From an uncultured Shewanella sp. (lineage in GTDB: Bacteria; Pseudomonadota; Gammaproteobacteria; Enterobacterales; Shewanellaceae), in NCBI RefSeq assembly GCF_947501225.1, contig NZ_CANMUW010000006.1:248001-312000 (forward strand): a stretch of DNA of 64,000 bases, given 5' to 3'. The number at the start of each line of letters is the position of its first letter. The stretch's first letter is position 1. The notes below the pieces were generated by a model. The model searched no databases and was not told the origin of the DNA. It worked only from the letters and a program-made list of their open reading frames with translations. Made by a program: the position numbers and the translations under genes. Positions 10,175 to 18,817 of this stretch are shown here, piece by piece.

Positions 10175-12637
10175 CTATTCGCTCCCCTCTCCAGACTCTA
10201 TCCTGAAGTTAAACGCCTTACCTTTAGCGCCCAGGCTGATATGTATCTCGCTGCCGGTGACATGCTCATTATTGACGATAAGCGAGGCGATAGGATTCTC
10301 TATCTGCTTCTCTATCACCCGCCTCAACGGCCGGGCACCATAGGCAGGCTCGAAACCGTCTTTTGCTACCTGCTCTATCACATCGGCGTCGATATGCAGG
10401 GTGATATCGTTGTCTTTCATCTGTCTGCACAGCTCAGATATCAGCAACTTGGCTATCTTGAACACATCCTCCTGAGTCAGGTAGTGAAATACGATCACCT
10501 CATCGAGCCGGTTGAGAAACTCAGGCTTAAAGAACTTCTTCACCTCGTTCATCACGGTGCGGCGGGCGGCCTCGTAGTCCGGGTCTTCGCTGTAGATAAA
10601 CCCGACCGGAGTGCGGTCGCTTATCAGCGATTCGGAGCCCAGATTCGAAGTGCCTATCAGCAGGGTGTTGCGAAACGAGATGGTGCGCCCCTGAGCGTCG
10701 GTGAGGCGGCCATCTTCTAAGATCTGCAACAGCATGTTGAACACATCCGGGTGCGCCTTCTCCATCTCGTCCAGCAGTATGATGGTGTAGGGGTTGCGGC
10801 GCACCTTCTCAGTCAGCTGCCCCCCCTCACCGTAACCGATATAACCCGGTGGCGCCCCAATCATCTTGGACACCTCGTGGCGCTCCATATATTCAGACAT
10901 ATCCAGCCTGACTATGCGGCTCTCATCATCAAGCATAAACTCGGCCAGCGCCTTAGCCAGCTCGGTCTTCCCCACACCGGTGGGGCCGAGAAACAGGAAG
11001 GAGCCGATGGGGCGGTGACCCCGGTTGATGCCGGTACGGTTACGGCGAATGGCGTTGGCCACTGCAGAGACCGCGTCCTGCTGGCCCACGATGCGCTTAT
11101 GCAGCTTATCCTCCATGCGGGACAGCTTTTCGACCTCAGATTCCGCAAGACGGGCGGCGGGGATCCCGGTCAGGCGGGCGACCACACGGGCGATATCCTC
11201 GGGGTTGACCGCCTTATCCTCGCTGTCGATGTCTGTGGTTTGCTCTTCGCGTTGCTGCTTGAGTTGCTGCTCGAGTTTGAGGATCTCGGTCTGCATGTTG
11301 GCCACGCGCTCGAAGGCCTGCTCGTTATAGGCTTTTTGCTTGCCCGACAGCAGGGTCTGACGCTTGCGCTCCAGCTCCTGCATAGGCCTGGAGAGCGCCA
11401 GCAGATGCAGGTGCCTGTCGGCGCCGGCTTCATCGATAAGGTCCACCGCCTTGTCCGGCAGGTGACGGTCGGAGATGTAACGCTCCGATAGTCTGGCTGC
11501 GGCCTCCAGCGCCTCGGGCTGGTACTCTATCTCGTGGTGGCCCTCATATTTGGTCGCTAAGCCATTGAGGATATCTATGGTCTCCTCTATGGTGGGCTCG
11601 CGCACTAAAATGGGTTGAAAACGCCGCTCCAGCGCCTTGTCCGCCTCGACATACCTGTGGTACTCATCCAGGGTATCTGCGCCTATCAGCTGCAACGTAC
11701 CTCTTGCCAGGGCGCTCTTGAGCAGGGCGGGGGCATCCAGTCCGCCGGCGCCGGCGCCGGCGCCTACTACTGTATGCAGCTCATCGATGAAGAGGATGAT
11801 CTCGCCCTTGGCCTCAATTACCGCATCCCTGACACCCTTGAGTCGCTCCTCAAACTCTCCGCGCATATTGGCGCCGGCGACCAGCTCGGCGAGATCCAGT
11901 GAGAGCAGGCGCTTATCGCGCAGGGTGTCGGGCACCTCGGCGTCGGCGATACGCTGGGCTAAACCCTCGACGATGACGGTCTTGCCTACGCCGGGCTCGC
12001 CGATGAGCACCGGATTATTCTTCTTACGTCTCGAGAGGGTTTGAATGACGCGGCCTATCTCATCTTCTCTGCCGATCACCGGGTCGAGCTGGTTGTTACG
12101 TGCCATCTCGGTCAAGTCCTGGGTGTACTCATCCAGCGGATCGCTGCGCCCTTCGGCATCGGGTGAGTCCAGGGTCTTACCGCTTCTCAGCTTAACCAGC
12201 GCCTCACGGGCCGGGCCTGCCTCTATCCCCTGGTTTTTCAGGTGGATGGCGGTAACGCCTGAGCGCTTGTCACAAAGGGCCAGCAGTAAACTGCCCGTGC
12301 CTATATAGGCATCGCCGAGTCGTTTGGCTTCGCTGAGCGCGATGCCGAACACCTCTTCCACTTCGTGGGCGGCGACCACCTGACCGGTATCGCCCTTGAG
12401 CGGGGTATTCTCATGGTCGTGATATACCGCTTGGGTCAGGGCTTGGATATCTTTCTCGGGATCGGGCAGTATCTGTTGCAGCAGCTGCGACGCCTCCGAG
12501 CCGGGCAGTGAGAGCAAGCCGAGCAGGATATGTTCTGGCGTCAGCACATTCTGATGGGCATTGGCAAGCTCGGCTATGGCGGCGTTGAGGGTCTTGTGGA
12601 CCTCTTGATTGCATTGGCGGATATATTGCTGAAACAC
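10175..12637 (-). CDS. ClpC-like AAA+ unfoldase (class I Clp/Hsp100)
   Basis: 820 aa. Order: two N-terminal Clp repeats (1-150); D1 AAA module with Walker A GEPGVGKT near 212, Walker B ILFIDELH and arginine finger ALERRF; a short middle region (about 420-465) resembling the UVR segment of ClpC rather than the long ClpB coiled coil; D2 with GPTGVGKT near 549 and [14 protein letters not shown]; then [11 protein letters not shown] near 678. The VGF tripeptide sits where ClpC has its ClpP-docking loop, absent from ClpB, so a role in ClpP proteolysis is inferred. Start is GTG with AAAGGAG upstream. Oddities: a GGCGCC microrepeat at 11749-11768 encodes alternating Ala-Gly after Walker B, and the usual GATT sensor region reads GADT. 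Confidence 0.85.
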   Translation of the reverse strand: MFQQYIRQCNQEVHKTLNAAIAELANAHQNVLTPEHILLGLLSLPGSEASQLLQQILPDPEKDIQALTQAVYHDHENTPLKGDTGQVVAAHEVEEVFGIALSEAKRLGDAYIGTGSLLLALCDKRSGVTAIHLKNQGIEAGPAREALVKLRSGKTLDSPDAEGRSDPLDEYTQDLTEMARNNQLDPVIGREDEIGRVIQTLSRRKKNNPVLIGEPGVGKTVIVEGLAQRIADAEVPDTLRDKRLLSLDLAELVAGANMRGEFEERLKGVRDAVIEAKGEIILFIDELHTVVGAGAGAGGLDAPALLKSALARGTLQLIGADTLDEYHRYVEADKALERRFQPILVREPTIEETIDILNGLATKYEGHHEIEYQPEALEAAARLSERYISDRHLPDKAVDLIDEAGADRHLHLLALSRPMQELERKRQTLLSGKQKAYNEQAFERVANMQTEILKLEQQLKQQREEQTTDIDSEDKAVNPEDIARVVARLTGIPAARLAESEVEKLSRMEDKLHKRIVGQQDAVSAVANAIRRNRTGINRGHRPIGSFLFLGPTGVGKTELAKALAEFMLDDESRIVRLDMSEYMERHEVSKMIGAPPGYIGYGEGGQLTEKVRRNPYTIILLDEMEKAHPDVFNMLLQILEDGRLTDAQGRTISFRNTLLIGTSNLGSESLISDRTPVGFIYSEDPDYEAARRTVMNEVKKFFKPEFLNRLDEVIVFHYLTQEDVFKIAKLLISELCRQMKDNDITLHIDADVIEQVAKDGFEPAYGARPLRRVIEKQIENPIASLIVNNEHVTGSEIHISLGAKGKAFNFRIESGEGSE

Positions 12638-12846
12638 CTTGAACTCCTTTCATCATTGTCAGCAGCGTTAGCCTCGGCGTCTTACCGGCTGGCAGCAAGT
12701 GTGTCGGCCAGCCCAGTAATATCAGTCGCTTAAGCTCCTCCTTTGAGTTTAGACGATTTTTTTACTTTCATTTATCCGGCCGAAAATTTTTCTCAGATAA
12801 TTTAGGAGAGGAAACGGCCTGAGCCGATGGGGGGAGCCTTACAGCT

Positions 12847-13350
12847 CTACCCGTCGCGCTTTTCAATGCCCTTTATGCGCGCTATGATGCCGATGACTCC
12901 CAATAGCAGAAAGAGGAGTCCCAGATAGCTGCCGGTTTTTAACCAGCCGAGAGAGAGCGTCACCCATGCCGGTTTCGAGTTGGTCGGTTGATTGGCCTGC
13001 AGCAGGATATCTATGCTGTCCCCCTTGTTTAAACCGGCGAAATCGGCGCAGCTATGCCGGTAGCTGCCGCTGAACAGGTGATCATCGAGAGGGTACTGAT
13101 AAACCAGGGTGCAGCTCCTCTCCTCATCAGATGCGGGGCGCTGGGCGTTACCCAAGATGTTGCGCTCGACCCTGATAACTGTGCCCGTGACCGCTTGGTT
13201 GAAGCTCTCTGCCAGGGCTTTCTCCTGCAGATAATAGGGCAGAAACTCCACCAGCACGAAGGCGCTTATGGCGATAAAGGCGTAGAAGTAGGCGGATAGA
13301 AAACCGAGTACCTTGTGGGTGAGGCTATTTTTTTGGCGAGAGCCTGTCAT
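12847..13350 (-). CDS. Membrane protein, DUF3592-like
   Basis: 167 aa with a hydrophobic helix near each end (about 18-38 and 135-158) and an extracytoplasmic middle that begins with GTVIRVE and contains SCTLVYQYPLDDHLFSGSYR and GDSIDILLQANQPTNSKPAW. This order matches DUF3592-type small membrane proteins. Function unknown. It stands alone between the clpC-like gene and the diguanylate cyclase, on the same strand. Confidence 0.65.
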   Translation of the reverse strand: MTGSRQKNSLTHKVLGFLSAYFYAFIAISAFVLVEFLPYYLQEKALAESFNQAVTGTVIRVERNILGNAQRPASDEERSCTLVYQYPLDDHLFSGSYRHSCADFAGLNKGDSIDILLQANQPTNSKPAWVTLSLGWLKTGSYLGLLFLLLGVIGIIARIKGIEKRDG

Positions 13351-13480
13351 ATCGCTTTTGCCCTTTATGTTTATGCTTGGGTTTGAGAGGTGAGTTGTTA
13401 GCGACCCATTATAAAGCGTTGGCGGCGATTATACAGCGTCAGTGACGATAAGCGCCTTTGATGGTCAGTGCCAATAGCCA

Positions 13481-15307
13481 TCAGAGCGTCAGCTGCCCCT
13501 GACGGTTTTCGCTCTCCTTGCCGGCGCTATTCAGGTCAGTTTTTTCGCCTGAATCAGCGCGTCCGAAGACTGTGGTGCGGTTGCGGCCGTCACGCTTGGA
13601 CTGATACATGGCCATATCCGCATCTGCGGTGAGTTTTTCCAGATCATAGCCCGATAGTTTGGCATCTGTGACGCCGAAGCTGGCGGTGAGCATAAACTCG
13701 GCGCCCGAATCCAGGGTATCTATCTGCGCTATCGCTTTGCGGCAGGTCTCGGCCAATCTGGTCGCGGTCATCAGGTCGCAGCCCGGTAGCAGGATACAGA
13801 ACTCTTCACCGCCCAGGCGCGCGAAGATATCGTTGCTTCTGCCCTGCACCTTACAGACATCGGCCACCCTCTTCAGCACCCAATCTCCACAGGCGTGACC
13901 GTAGCTGTCGTTGATGGATTTAAACTTGTCCAGATCGAACAGGATGCAGCTGAGATAGATATCGCTGTTCCGGCAATACTGCAGGGCACTTCGGGCCAGC
14001 TGAGTGAAGTGGCCGCGGTTAAACACCCCGGTGAGGGCGTCGAACTCGGCCAGCTGTTTCAGCCGCTTCTGCGTCATCCACGACTTATAGCCCCAGAAGC
14101 TGAGCAGGGTAATAATGGCGATAAGCAGGGCTATAAATAGCCGATTATTTTCCGCCTCACTCCTGGCCAGCCTCTGCTCTATCTTGAGCAGATTATTCTG
14201 TTTATCCAGCAGCCCGATACGGCTCTTCTGCTCCGCGGCCTGATGCTCGGCCAGCTGAAACGCCAGATGTTTGGTCTTGATGTCATCCAGATAGGCCTTA
14301 TCCGCCTCGGCATATTTCTTGTGATACTCCAGCGCCATCTTATGATCGCCCCGGGACTCGGCTATCTGGTAGAGAACCCGGTAGGCGTTGACTGTGGAGT
14401 TACTAATGTTGATATTTTTAGCTTCATCGATTGCAACTAATGCATACTCTTCAGCTTGTCTGTTGGCGCCGATAACATGATGAGCTTGAGATAGAAGAGA
14501 ATTAAAAATAGCCAAGTATGGGACATACTTTGTCGTTTTAAGAGAATCGAAATTCGACTCCAGTATGGATATTGCCTGATGTGGGTTATTCTTTTTCAAA
14601 TATAGGGTCGCTAAATAGCTATAGATGGCACTCTCCATCACCACTTCGTTACTCTGTTGGCAAGCCTCGATACCTTCCCGGATCTGCGGATCATCTTCCT
14701 CCAGAAGCTCGAGTTTAAACAGTGACTCTAATTTCAGGTTATGAGCTACACAGAGTGTTCGACCTTCAATTGGCTCCTGCAGAAGCTTGTCAGCAAAACT
14801 CATACCTAGTTCGTACTGACCTAGTTGGTTATAGAATATTGCAGCAACGGCATAACTACGCTGAATAAGTAAATTATCTGAAATTTTCGGTAGAGTATTT
14901 AAAGTGTCAGAGAGGTAGTAAAGGCCTTCTGGCCATTGTTTTGATATTGCGTAGGTATTTACTATTGATAAATTAGCTTTCAATTTTAAAGTCGTTTGTG
15001 CATTAGAGCTTAAAATATTCTTGTAGATCGTTAAGGCCTCATCAAACTTTCCTTGGAAAGATAAGCTGTAGCCAGTTAAATATTTTAGATGGTGATACTG
15101 TTCTTTAGTTAAAAGTTCTTCTCTTTGTTTTAGTTTTTCAATGATTTTGATGAATTGTACTGGGTCACTACTACGGATTTGTTCGGCTTGGTTAAATAGG
15201 CTCTGGGTTCCCTCTATCTGTGCTGACCAAGAGTTATGGACAATAAGCATCAAAAAGAGGCAAAAAATTCTACCTCTTTTAAGTTGTTTGGAGAACAAAT
15301 TAACCAT
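13481..15307 (-). CDS. Periplasmic TPR-sensor diguanylate cyclase (GGEEF)
   Basis: 608 aa: a signal-like N-terminus (about 1-29), a TPR-like helical region to about 350, a membrane helix near 390-408, then a GGDEF domain with GGEEF at 499-503 and an I-site RSND five residues before it. It should synthesise c-di-GMP under product inhibition, with the TPR part sensing something in the periplasm. Its ATG lies inside the end of the borosin precursor gene (8-base overlap) without its own ribosome site, so translation is probably coupled. The first 300 codons (15307 to about 14395) are clearly AT-rich while the remainder is GC-rich, which suggests a recombined, mosaic gene. Confidence 0.9.
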   Translation of the reverse strand: MVNLFSKQLKRGRIFCLFLMLIVHNSWSAQIEGTQSLFNQAEQIRSSDPVQFIKIIEKLKQREELLTKEQYHHLKYLTGYSLSFQGKFDEALTIYKNILSSNAQTTLKLKANLSIVNTYAISKQWPEGLYYLSDTLNTLPKISDNLLIQRSYAVAAIFYNQLGQYELGMSFADKLLQEPIEGRTLCVAHNLKLESLFKLELLEEDDPQIREGIEACQQSNEVVMESAIYSYLATLYLKKNNPHQAISILESNFDSLKTTKYVPYLAIFNSLLSQAHHVIGANRQAEEYALVAIDEAKNINISNSTVNAYRVLYQIAESRGDHKMALEYHKKYAEADKAYLDDIKTKHLAFQLAEHQAAEQKSRIGLLDKQNNLLKIEQRLARSEAENNRLFIALLIAIITLLSFWGYKSWMTQKRLKQLAEFDALTGVFNRGHFTQLARSALQYCRNSDIYLSCILFDLDKFKSINDSYGHACGDWVLKRVADVCKVQGRSNDIFARLGGEEFCILLPGCDLMTATRLAETCRKAIAQIDTLDSGAEFMLTASFGVTDAKLSGYDLEKLTADADMAMYQSKRDGRNRTTVFGRADSGEKTDLNSAGKESENRQGQLTL

Positions 15308-15578
15308 TAGCTACAGATTTTATTTCAGATTCGTCTTCTTTTGGTGATTCTTTTTCCGGTGAATCTTTTTCTGGTTCATCCTCTGCAGGGAAGAAGATAC
15401 AAACTACATCAGGACAAATATCTAATTCTTTTTTTAACTTTATTAAGTCTTTTTTTAGAAGTGGTTCCTTAATGTTTTCTTCCAAACCGCTACTTTTGAT
15501 GGCTATACATTGCTCTTCTGTACTTTGTAAGCTAGCGTCCTGTCCCATACGTTCCAGCAGTTCAATTACATTTGACAT
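15300..15578 (-). CDS. Probable borosin precursor peptide (split type)
   Basis: 92 aa. Residues 1-54 are mostly helical and charged; the opening NVIELLERMGQDASLQ resembles the start of the SonA precursor of S. oneidensis (recalled as LSDFFTQLGQDAQL), the borosin-binding domain of split borosins. Residues 55-68 (CPDVVCIFFPAEDE) form a short hydrophobic stretch that would be the N-methylated core, followed by a proline/acid-rich tail with repeated SPEKE-like units (69-85). It lies 123 bases after a borosin-type methyltransferase gene on the same strand. A good ribosome site (AAGGAAGAG) precedes the ATG. Precursor identity is inferred from neighbour and similarity; cleavage and methylation sites are unknown. 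Confidence 0.72.
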   Translation of the reverse strand: MSNVIELLERMGQDASLQSTEEQCIAIKSSGLEENIKEPLLKKDLIKLKKELDICPDVVCIFFPAEDEPEKDSPEKESPKEDESEIKSVANG

Positions 15579-15612
15579 TATTTCTCTTCCTTTTTGTTGT
15601 TGTAAGATTTTA

Positions 15613-15636
15613 GCTACGAGCTACGAGCTACGAGCT
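15613..15636. repeat. Heptamer tandem repeat, GCTACGA x 3.4
   Basis: Three exact GCTACGA copies plus GCT, just upstream of the precursor peptide gene on its strand. Same 7-base phasing as the other arrays of the window. Confidence 0.9.
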
Positions 15637-15640
15637 CTTA

Positions 15641-15706
15641 TGTAGGAGCTGCTTTAGCTGCGATCGCCTGTTTGTTCCATCTTTCCGGGCTAAAGCCGGT
15701 CCTACA
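15641..15706. repeat. REP-like inverted pair between methyltransferase and precursor
   Basis: TGTAGGAGCTGCTTTAGC at 15641-15658 faces GCTAAAGCCGGTCCTACA at 15689-15706, a long imperfect inverted repeat of the TGTAGGAGCGGGCTTTAGC REP class; another single copy is at 47155. The right arm contains the TAG stop of the methyltransferase gene. In the RNA it would fold between enzyme and precursor cistrons and could stabilise or partly insulate them. Confidence 0.85.
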
Positions 15707-16499
15707 GCTCAGCTTCTTCGAGCTGATGCTCGATCTGCTTCAGCCTCTCCAGTACTTCATGGTTGGGCTGCATCTTTTGGCTCGGTGGTATCACCAGTGT
15801 GGTGTGCATAAATATCTCGGCATCGGCCAACTCGCTCAATGTCAGTCTCTGTTTGCGCACCGTGTCTATGGGCAGTACGGCGGCCTCATATAAGATCACC
15901 TCATGATCCAGCGGATACTGGTCGGCGAGCAGCTCTATCAGCACTTGTCGGTGGGCCGCGCCGGTGGCGAACTTAGCCAGGCTCCTGTCGCCCGCGAGAC
16001 CAATCTGCCATAGCACCAGGTAGCAGGAGGGGTCAAAGCGGCGCTTGTAAAACATAAACTGGCTGGCTTCGAACTGCTGATAGCCGTACTTGCCGGGATC
16101 TATGCCTAACTCGGCAATCAAACAGTCTTCTGCAGATATGCCCGGCACCATGATGGCATCGAAGCCCTCGACCTTGGCAAGCTCGATAGACTTGTGCGGC
16201 GCATGGGCGAATACGCCGGGGTGTCCGTAGAAGGCGCCGACTACTTTCTTGCCGGCGCGCACCTCACTCAGCATGGCATCGACCATCTCGCGGTAGGTGA
16301 TATGGCGGGACTTACCTTCGCTGTAGTAGACCTGCAGGGAGCGTACGTCGCTGTGCATCTCCTGCAGCCAGAGTTCGACTATGCCATTGGAGACGCCGGA
16401 GAAGACCACATCGGCCTGCTCGATATAGCTCTTAGCCAGGGGACAGATATGTGCCCCCAATGTCATGCCGATACCGACACACGCTAAACTACCCGCCAT
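15702..16499 (-). CDS. Borosin-type peptide alpha-N-methyltransferase
   Basis: 265 aa protein of the tetrapyrrole-methylase fold (SAM/precorrin-like). Motifs: SLACVGIGMTLGAH at the N-terminus, Y58, R65 and Y69 in YYSEGKSRHITYREM (matching the catalytic Tyr/Arg/Tyr pattern of OphMA and SonM), YGHPGVF at 91-97 for SAM binding, VPGISAEDCLIAELGIDPG and FEASQFMFYKR. These agree along the full length with SonM of S. oneidensis, which N-methylates backbone amides of a separate precursor, rather than with cobalamin or siroheme methylases. The candidate precursor lies directly downstream. ATG 16499 has AAAGGGA upstream. The stop codon lies in a REP-like arm. Confidence 0.88.
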   Translation of the reverse strand: MAGSLACVGIGMTLGAHICPLAKSYIEQADVVFSGVSNGIVELWLQEMHSDVRSLQVYYSEGKSRHITYREMVDAMLSEVRAGKKVVGAFYGHPGVFAHAPHKSIELAKVEGFDAIMVPGISAEDCLIAELGIDPGKYGYQQFEASQFMFYKRRFDPSCYLVLWQIGLAGDRSLAKFATGAAHRQVLIELLADQYPLDHEVILYEAAVLPIDTVRKQRLTLSELADAEIFMHTTLVIPPSQKMQPNHEVLERLKQIEHQLEEAEL

Positions 16500-16608
16500 T
16501 GAAAAGTCCCTTTTATGCTTCCTGTTATTTTTTAATCAAACTACCAGTTATCAGCTTGTTTTGAAAGTGTTAACTTGCTTGTCGAGGGACGGATATTCGA
16601 GTTTTAAT

Positions 16609-17196
16609 TTAGAGTTTGTAGTGATTCTTTTCGGCGAAGCAGTGTTTATCTAAACTTTTACTCTGCTTCTCAATACATTCCGTTGAAATCAATGGTGTTT
16701 CGAAGACGAATCCAAGTTTTTTTACGAAGCGCTCAGTAGCCAGGTTGCGGCCGGAAAATTGGGCGTTAATGCGAACTATCTCTAACTTGCTATAGGCGTA
16801 TTCCATTAATGCCCCCATGGCTTCTTCGGGTAGCAGCTTTCCATTGGCTTTACGCAGCAACATAATTCCAATCTCTGCCTGAGACCTCTCTTCGCCATGC
16901 CAGACTAAGCCCTGTATTCCTATCGCTTGGTCATCCTCGAGTGATGTGATCACCCAGCTCATCTGTTTGGGCTTGTCTTTTTTCGTGTTGTTTAATGAAA
17001 TCTGAAAGGCCCGATCTGCCTGCTCGATAGTCATCGGCTCGGCTATGTTTCGCATGATTTTTTTGTCGGTATATAACTGACGAAACAGTTGCTTATCCTG
17101 CTGCTCTATTGGCCTGATAAGCAGGCGCTCGGTGGTAAACACATGGGAGTTTAATATACTTTTTATTCTGGACTTCTTACTTATGACTCGCTCCAC
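16609..17196 (-). CDS. GNAT family N-acetyltransferase (RimJ/RimL-like)
   Basis: 195 aa. It has the RimL-type opening TTERLLIRPIEQQDKQLFRQL, a middle with IGIQGLVWHGEERSQAEIGIML, and the C-terminal INAQFSGRNLATERFVKKLGF motif where the Asn and the KLGF end are typical of ribosomal-protein and small-molecule acetyltransferases. Start is GTG 17196 with GGAGA seven bases upstream. It begins 19 bases after the stop of the aspartic protease gene, so both are probably one transcript, and it is followed by the borosin methyltransferase after 109 bases. Substrate unknown; a role in peptide tailoring is only a possibility. Confidence 0.8.
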   Translation of the reverse strand: MERVISKKSRIKSILNSHVFTTERLLIRPIEQQDKQLFRQLYTDKKIMRNIAEPMTIEQADRAFQISLNNTKKDKPKQMSWVITSLEDDQAIGIQGLVWHGEERSQAEIGIMLLRKANGKLLPEEAMGALMEYAYSKLEIVRINAQFSGRNLATERFVKKLGFVFETPLISTECIEKQSKSLDKHCFAEKNHYKL

Positions 17197-17215
17197 GTTT
17201 TATCTCCAATGATGA

Positions 17216-18817
17216 CTATTTTTGCTCGGCAAACCGGATCACGCCGGTTATATGCACCGAGCGGTCGAATATGACCAGATGGTCGTTGAGCAGGGGGAGC
17301 CCTAAAAGGGTTTGATTGGGCCAGTTGGGCAGTTGACTCAATATCTTAAAGCAGGCCCGGCCTTCACTTGGGGCGTTGAGCTGCCAGTAGCTTTCGGGCT
17401 TGCAGACTATGCTCACTTCACGGCTAATACCCGCATCAAGAGCACCCACATCATCTTTAATATCGCCTATGAAGCTGAAGGTTATCTCCGGCCATTGGCT
17501 CAGGTCCAGGAGCGAGGCGTCTATGCCTGTCTCTTGAGCGGCTATCTCTTTGAAGGGGGCTATCAGGGGGGCAAACGTTGGCGATATGGCTTCCAGGCTC
17601 GCCAACATGGCCAGGTAGAGGGGCTCGGTGAGGGCGATGGCCGAGGCGCCGGTATCGACGATGGCATTGCTGTAGTAGTTTTTACGGTACTGCTCTTCGA
17701 GCGCGGGAGCGGGTATCACGGCCTGGTTTCCGACACGTATCGAGGTGAGGGTGACGTTGTAATAGATATCGTGGTCGACTTTGATGGTGCGAAAATTCCC
17801 TCGATAGAGCTCGGTATGCTGCTCTGCGTCGCCCAGGATAAGCCAGCCTTGGTTGAGCGGGTCGTCGGCCAGCTGCTTAGGTGTAAAAGCTGTGTTGCTG
17901 ACATGGATGCTGGAGCGGCGACTGTAGAGGGCAAATTTATTTGCGGTGAGGCCATGCTCTTCGAGGGCGGTGAAGTAGGGGATGAGATCCTGCTCAGGCT
18001 GCTGCCAGAGGAAATGCTTAAACTGCTTAAGGTCTTCGCTGCTGAAAGAGGGTTCTGCTTTCTGTTTATCTTTTGATGAGCTCTGACTCTTTACATCGCT
18101 CTGGCAGTTGCTCTTAGTATCACTTTGGCTGTGATCCTTAGCTTTAGCATCGGCGAAGGGCCAGGGGTAAGTCACCGCAGGTGAGTGGTGATGGCGTTCG
18201 AGATAGGCCTTGAGATCGTAGCTCTTGTTGAGATGATGGTAGCCCAGTCCCAATATGCCATCGGCGTCAGCGAAGGTTTGTTGCTGTTTTACACTCGAGA
18301 CGATGGCGAGATGGCAGGACTCCAGTACCAGAGGCCGATGGGCTTCATCTTCACCGCTCTCTTCACATGTACTTTCCCGAGGCTCTTGGCAGTTCTCTTC
18401 GCACCTATTCTCTTCTGGCTCTTGGCAGTTCTCTTCGCACTTATTCTCTTCTGGCTCTTGGCAGTTTTCTTCATAGATAGCGACTCGGGTGGTGACCACG
18501 GGGCCGTCCCAGCCGCCGATGCCGTAGTTGACCTCCTGAGCCAGGCTGGTGGGAGTCAGCAGCTTGTCATCCTCAGGGCGGTAGGCGCTTTGATTTTTCA
18601 AGCTCTGGCTTTCCAAGCTCTGGCTTTCCAAGCTTTGTTTAACATCACTTTGTTTTACGACACCTTGTTTAACGACAAGGGTGCTGCTCCCTGTGTCGAG
18701 GATAAGGTTGACCCTCTGCGGTGGTTTGCCCAGTTGCAGCTGTGCGCAGTAGTCGCCCTTGGCGTAGACATTGGTGATGGGGACTTTCAACGTGCGCGCT
18801 TTTATCTGACCGTCCAT
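17216..18817 (-). CDS. Pepsin-like aspartic protease (shewasin-type)
   Basis: 533 aa from ATG 18817, chosen because AAGGAG stands ten bases upstream; a longer frame to 18904 adds a basic leader without a ribosome site. Catalytic motifs are D41-T-G-S-S and D388-T-G-A-S, and NYGIGGWDG fits the flap with its Tyr. Like shewasins, the known bacterial pepsin homologues of Shewanella, there is no signal peptide or propeptide, so it should act in the cytoplasm. It is longer than those because of low-complexity loops: a KQS/ESQSL repeat after the first active site, a 12-residue Cys-containing repeat (ENCQEPEENKCE) and a Ser/Lys/Gln-rich stretch with SQSDTKSNCQSDVKSQSS. It heads the minus-strand block that leads into the borosin genes. 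Confidence 0.85.
   Translation of the reverse strand: MDGQIKARTLKVPITNVYAKGDYCAQLQLGKPPQRVNLILDTGSSTLVVKQGVVKQSDVKQSLESQSLESQSLKNQSAYRPEDDKLLTPTSLAQEVNYGIGGWDGPVVTTRVAIYEENCQEPEENKCEENCQEPEENRCEENCQEPRESTCEESGEDEAHRPLVLESCHLAIVSSVKQQQTFADADGILGLGYHHLNKSYDLKAYLERHHHSPAVTYPWPFADAKAKDHSQSDTKSNCQSDVKSQSSSKDKQKAEPSFSSEDLKQFKHFLWQQPEQDLIPYFTALEEHGLTANKFALYSRRSSIHVSNTAFTPKQLADDPLNQGWLILGDAEQHTELYRGNFRTIKVDHDIYYNVTLTSIRVGNQAVIPAPALEEQYRKNYYSNAIVDTGASAIALTEPLYLAMLASLEAISPTFAPLIAPFKEIAAQETGIDASLLDLSQWPEITFSFIGDIKDDVGALDAGISREVSIVCKPESYWQLNAPSEGRACFKILSQLPNWPNQTLLGLPLLNDHLVIFDRSVHITGVIRFAEQK
18381..18476 (-). repeat. 36-base tandem repeat inside the aspartic protease gene
   Basis: Two almost identical 36-base units (18381-18416 and 18417-18452) and a partial third encode the 12-residue ENCQEPEENKCE-like repeat. 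Unit length is a multiple of three, so copy number can change without a frameshift. Confidence 0.85.

Noticed and set aside
10751..11491. Long plus-strand frames across the clpC-like gene
   Set aside because: They mirror the AAA+ gene, whose motifs are unmistakable on the other strand.
15702..16499. Cobalamin or siroheme methyltransferase
   Set aside because: The fold is shared, but the YYSEGKSRHITY and FEASQFMFY segments and the adjacent precursor match the borosin enzymes better, and no cobalamin synthesis genes are nearby.
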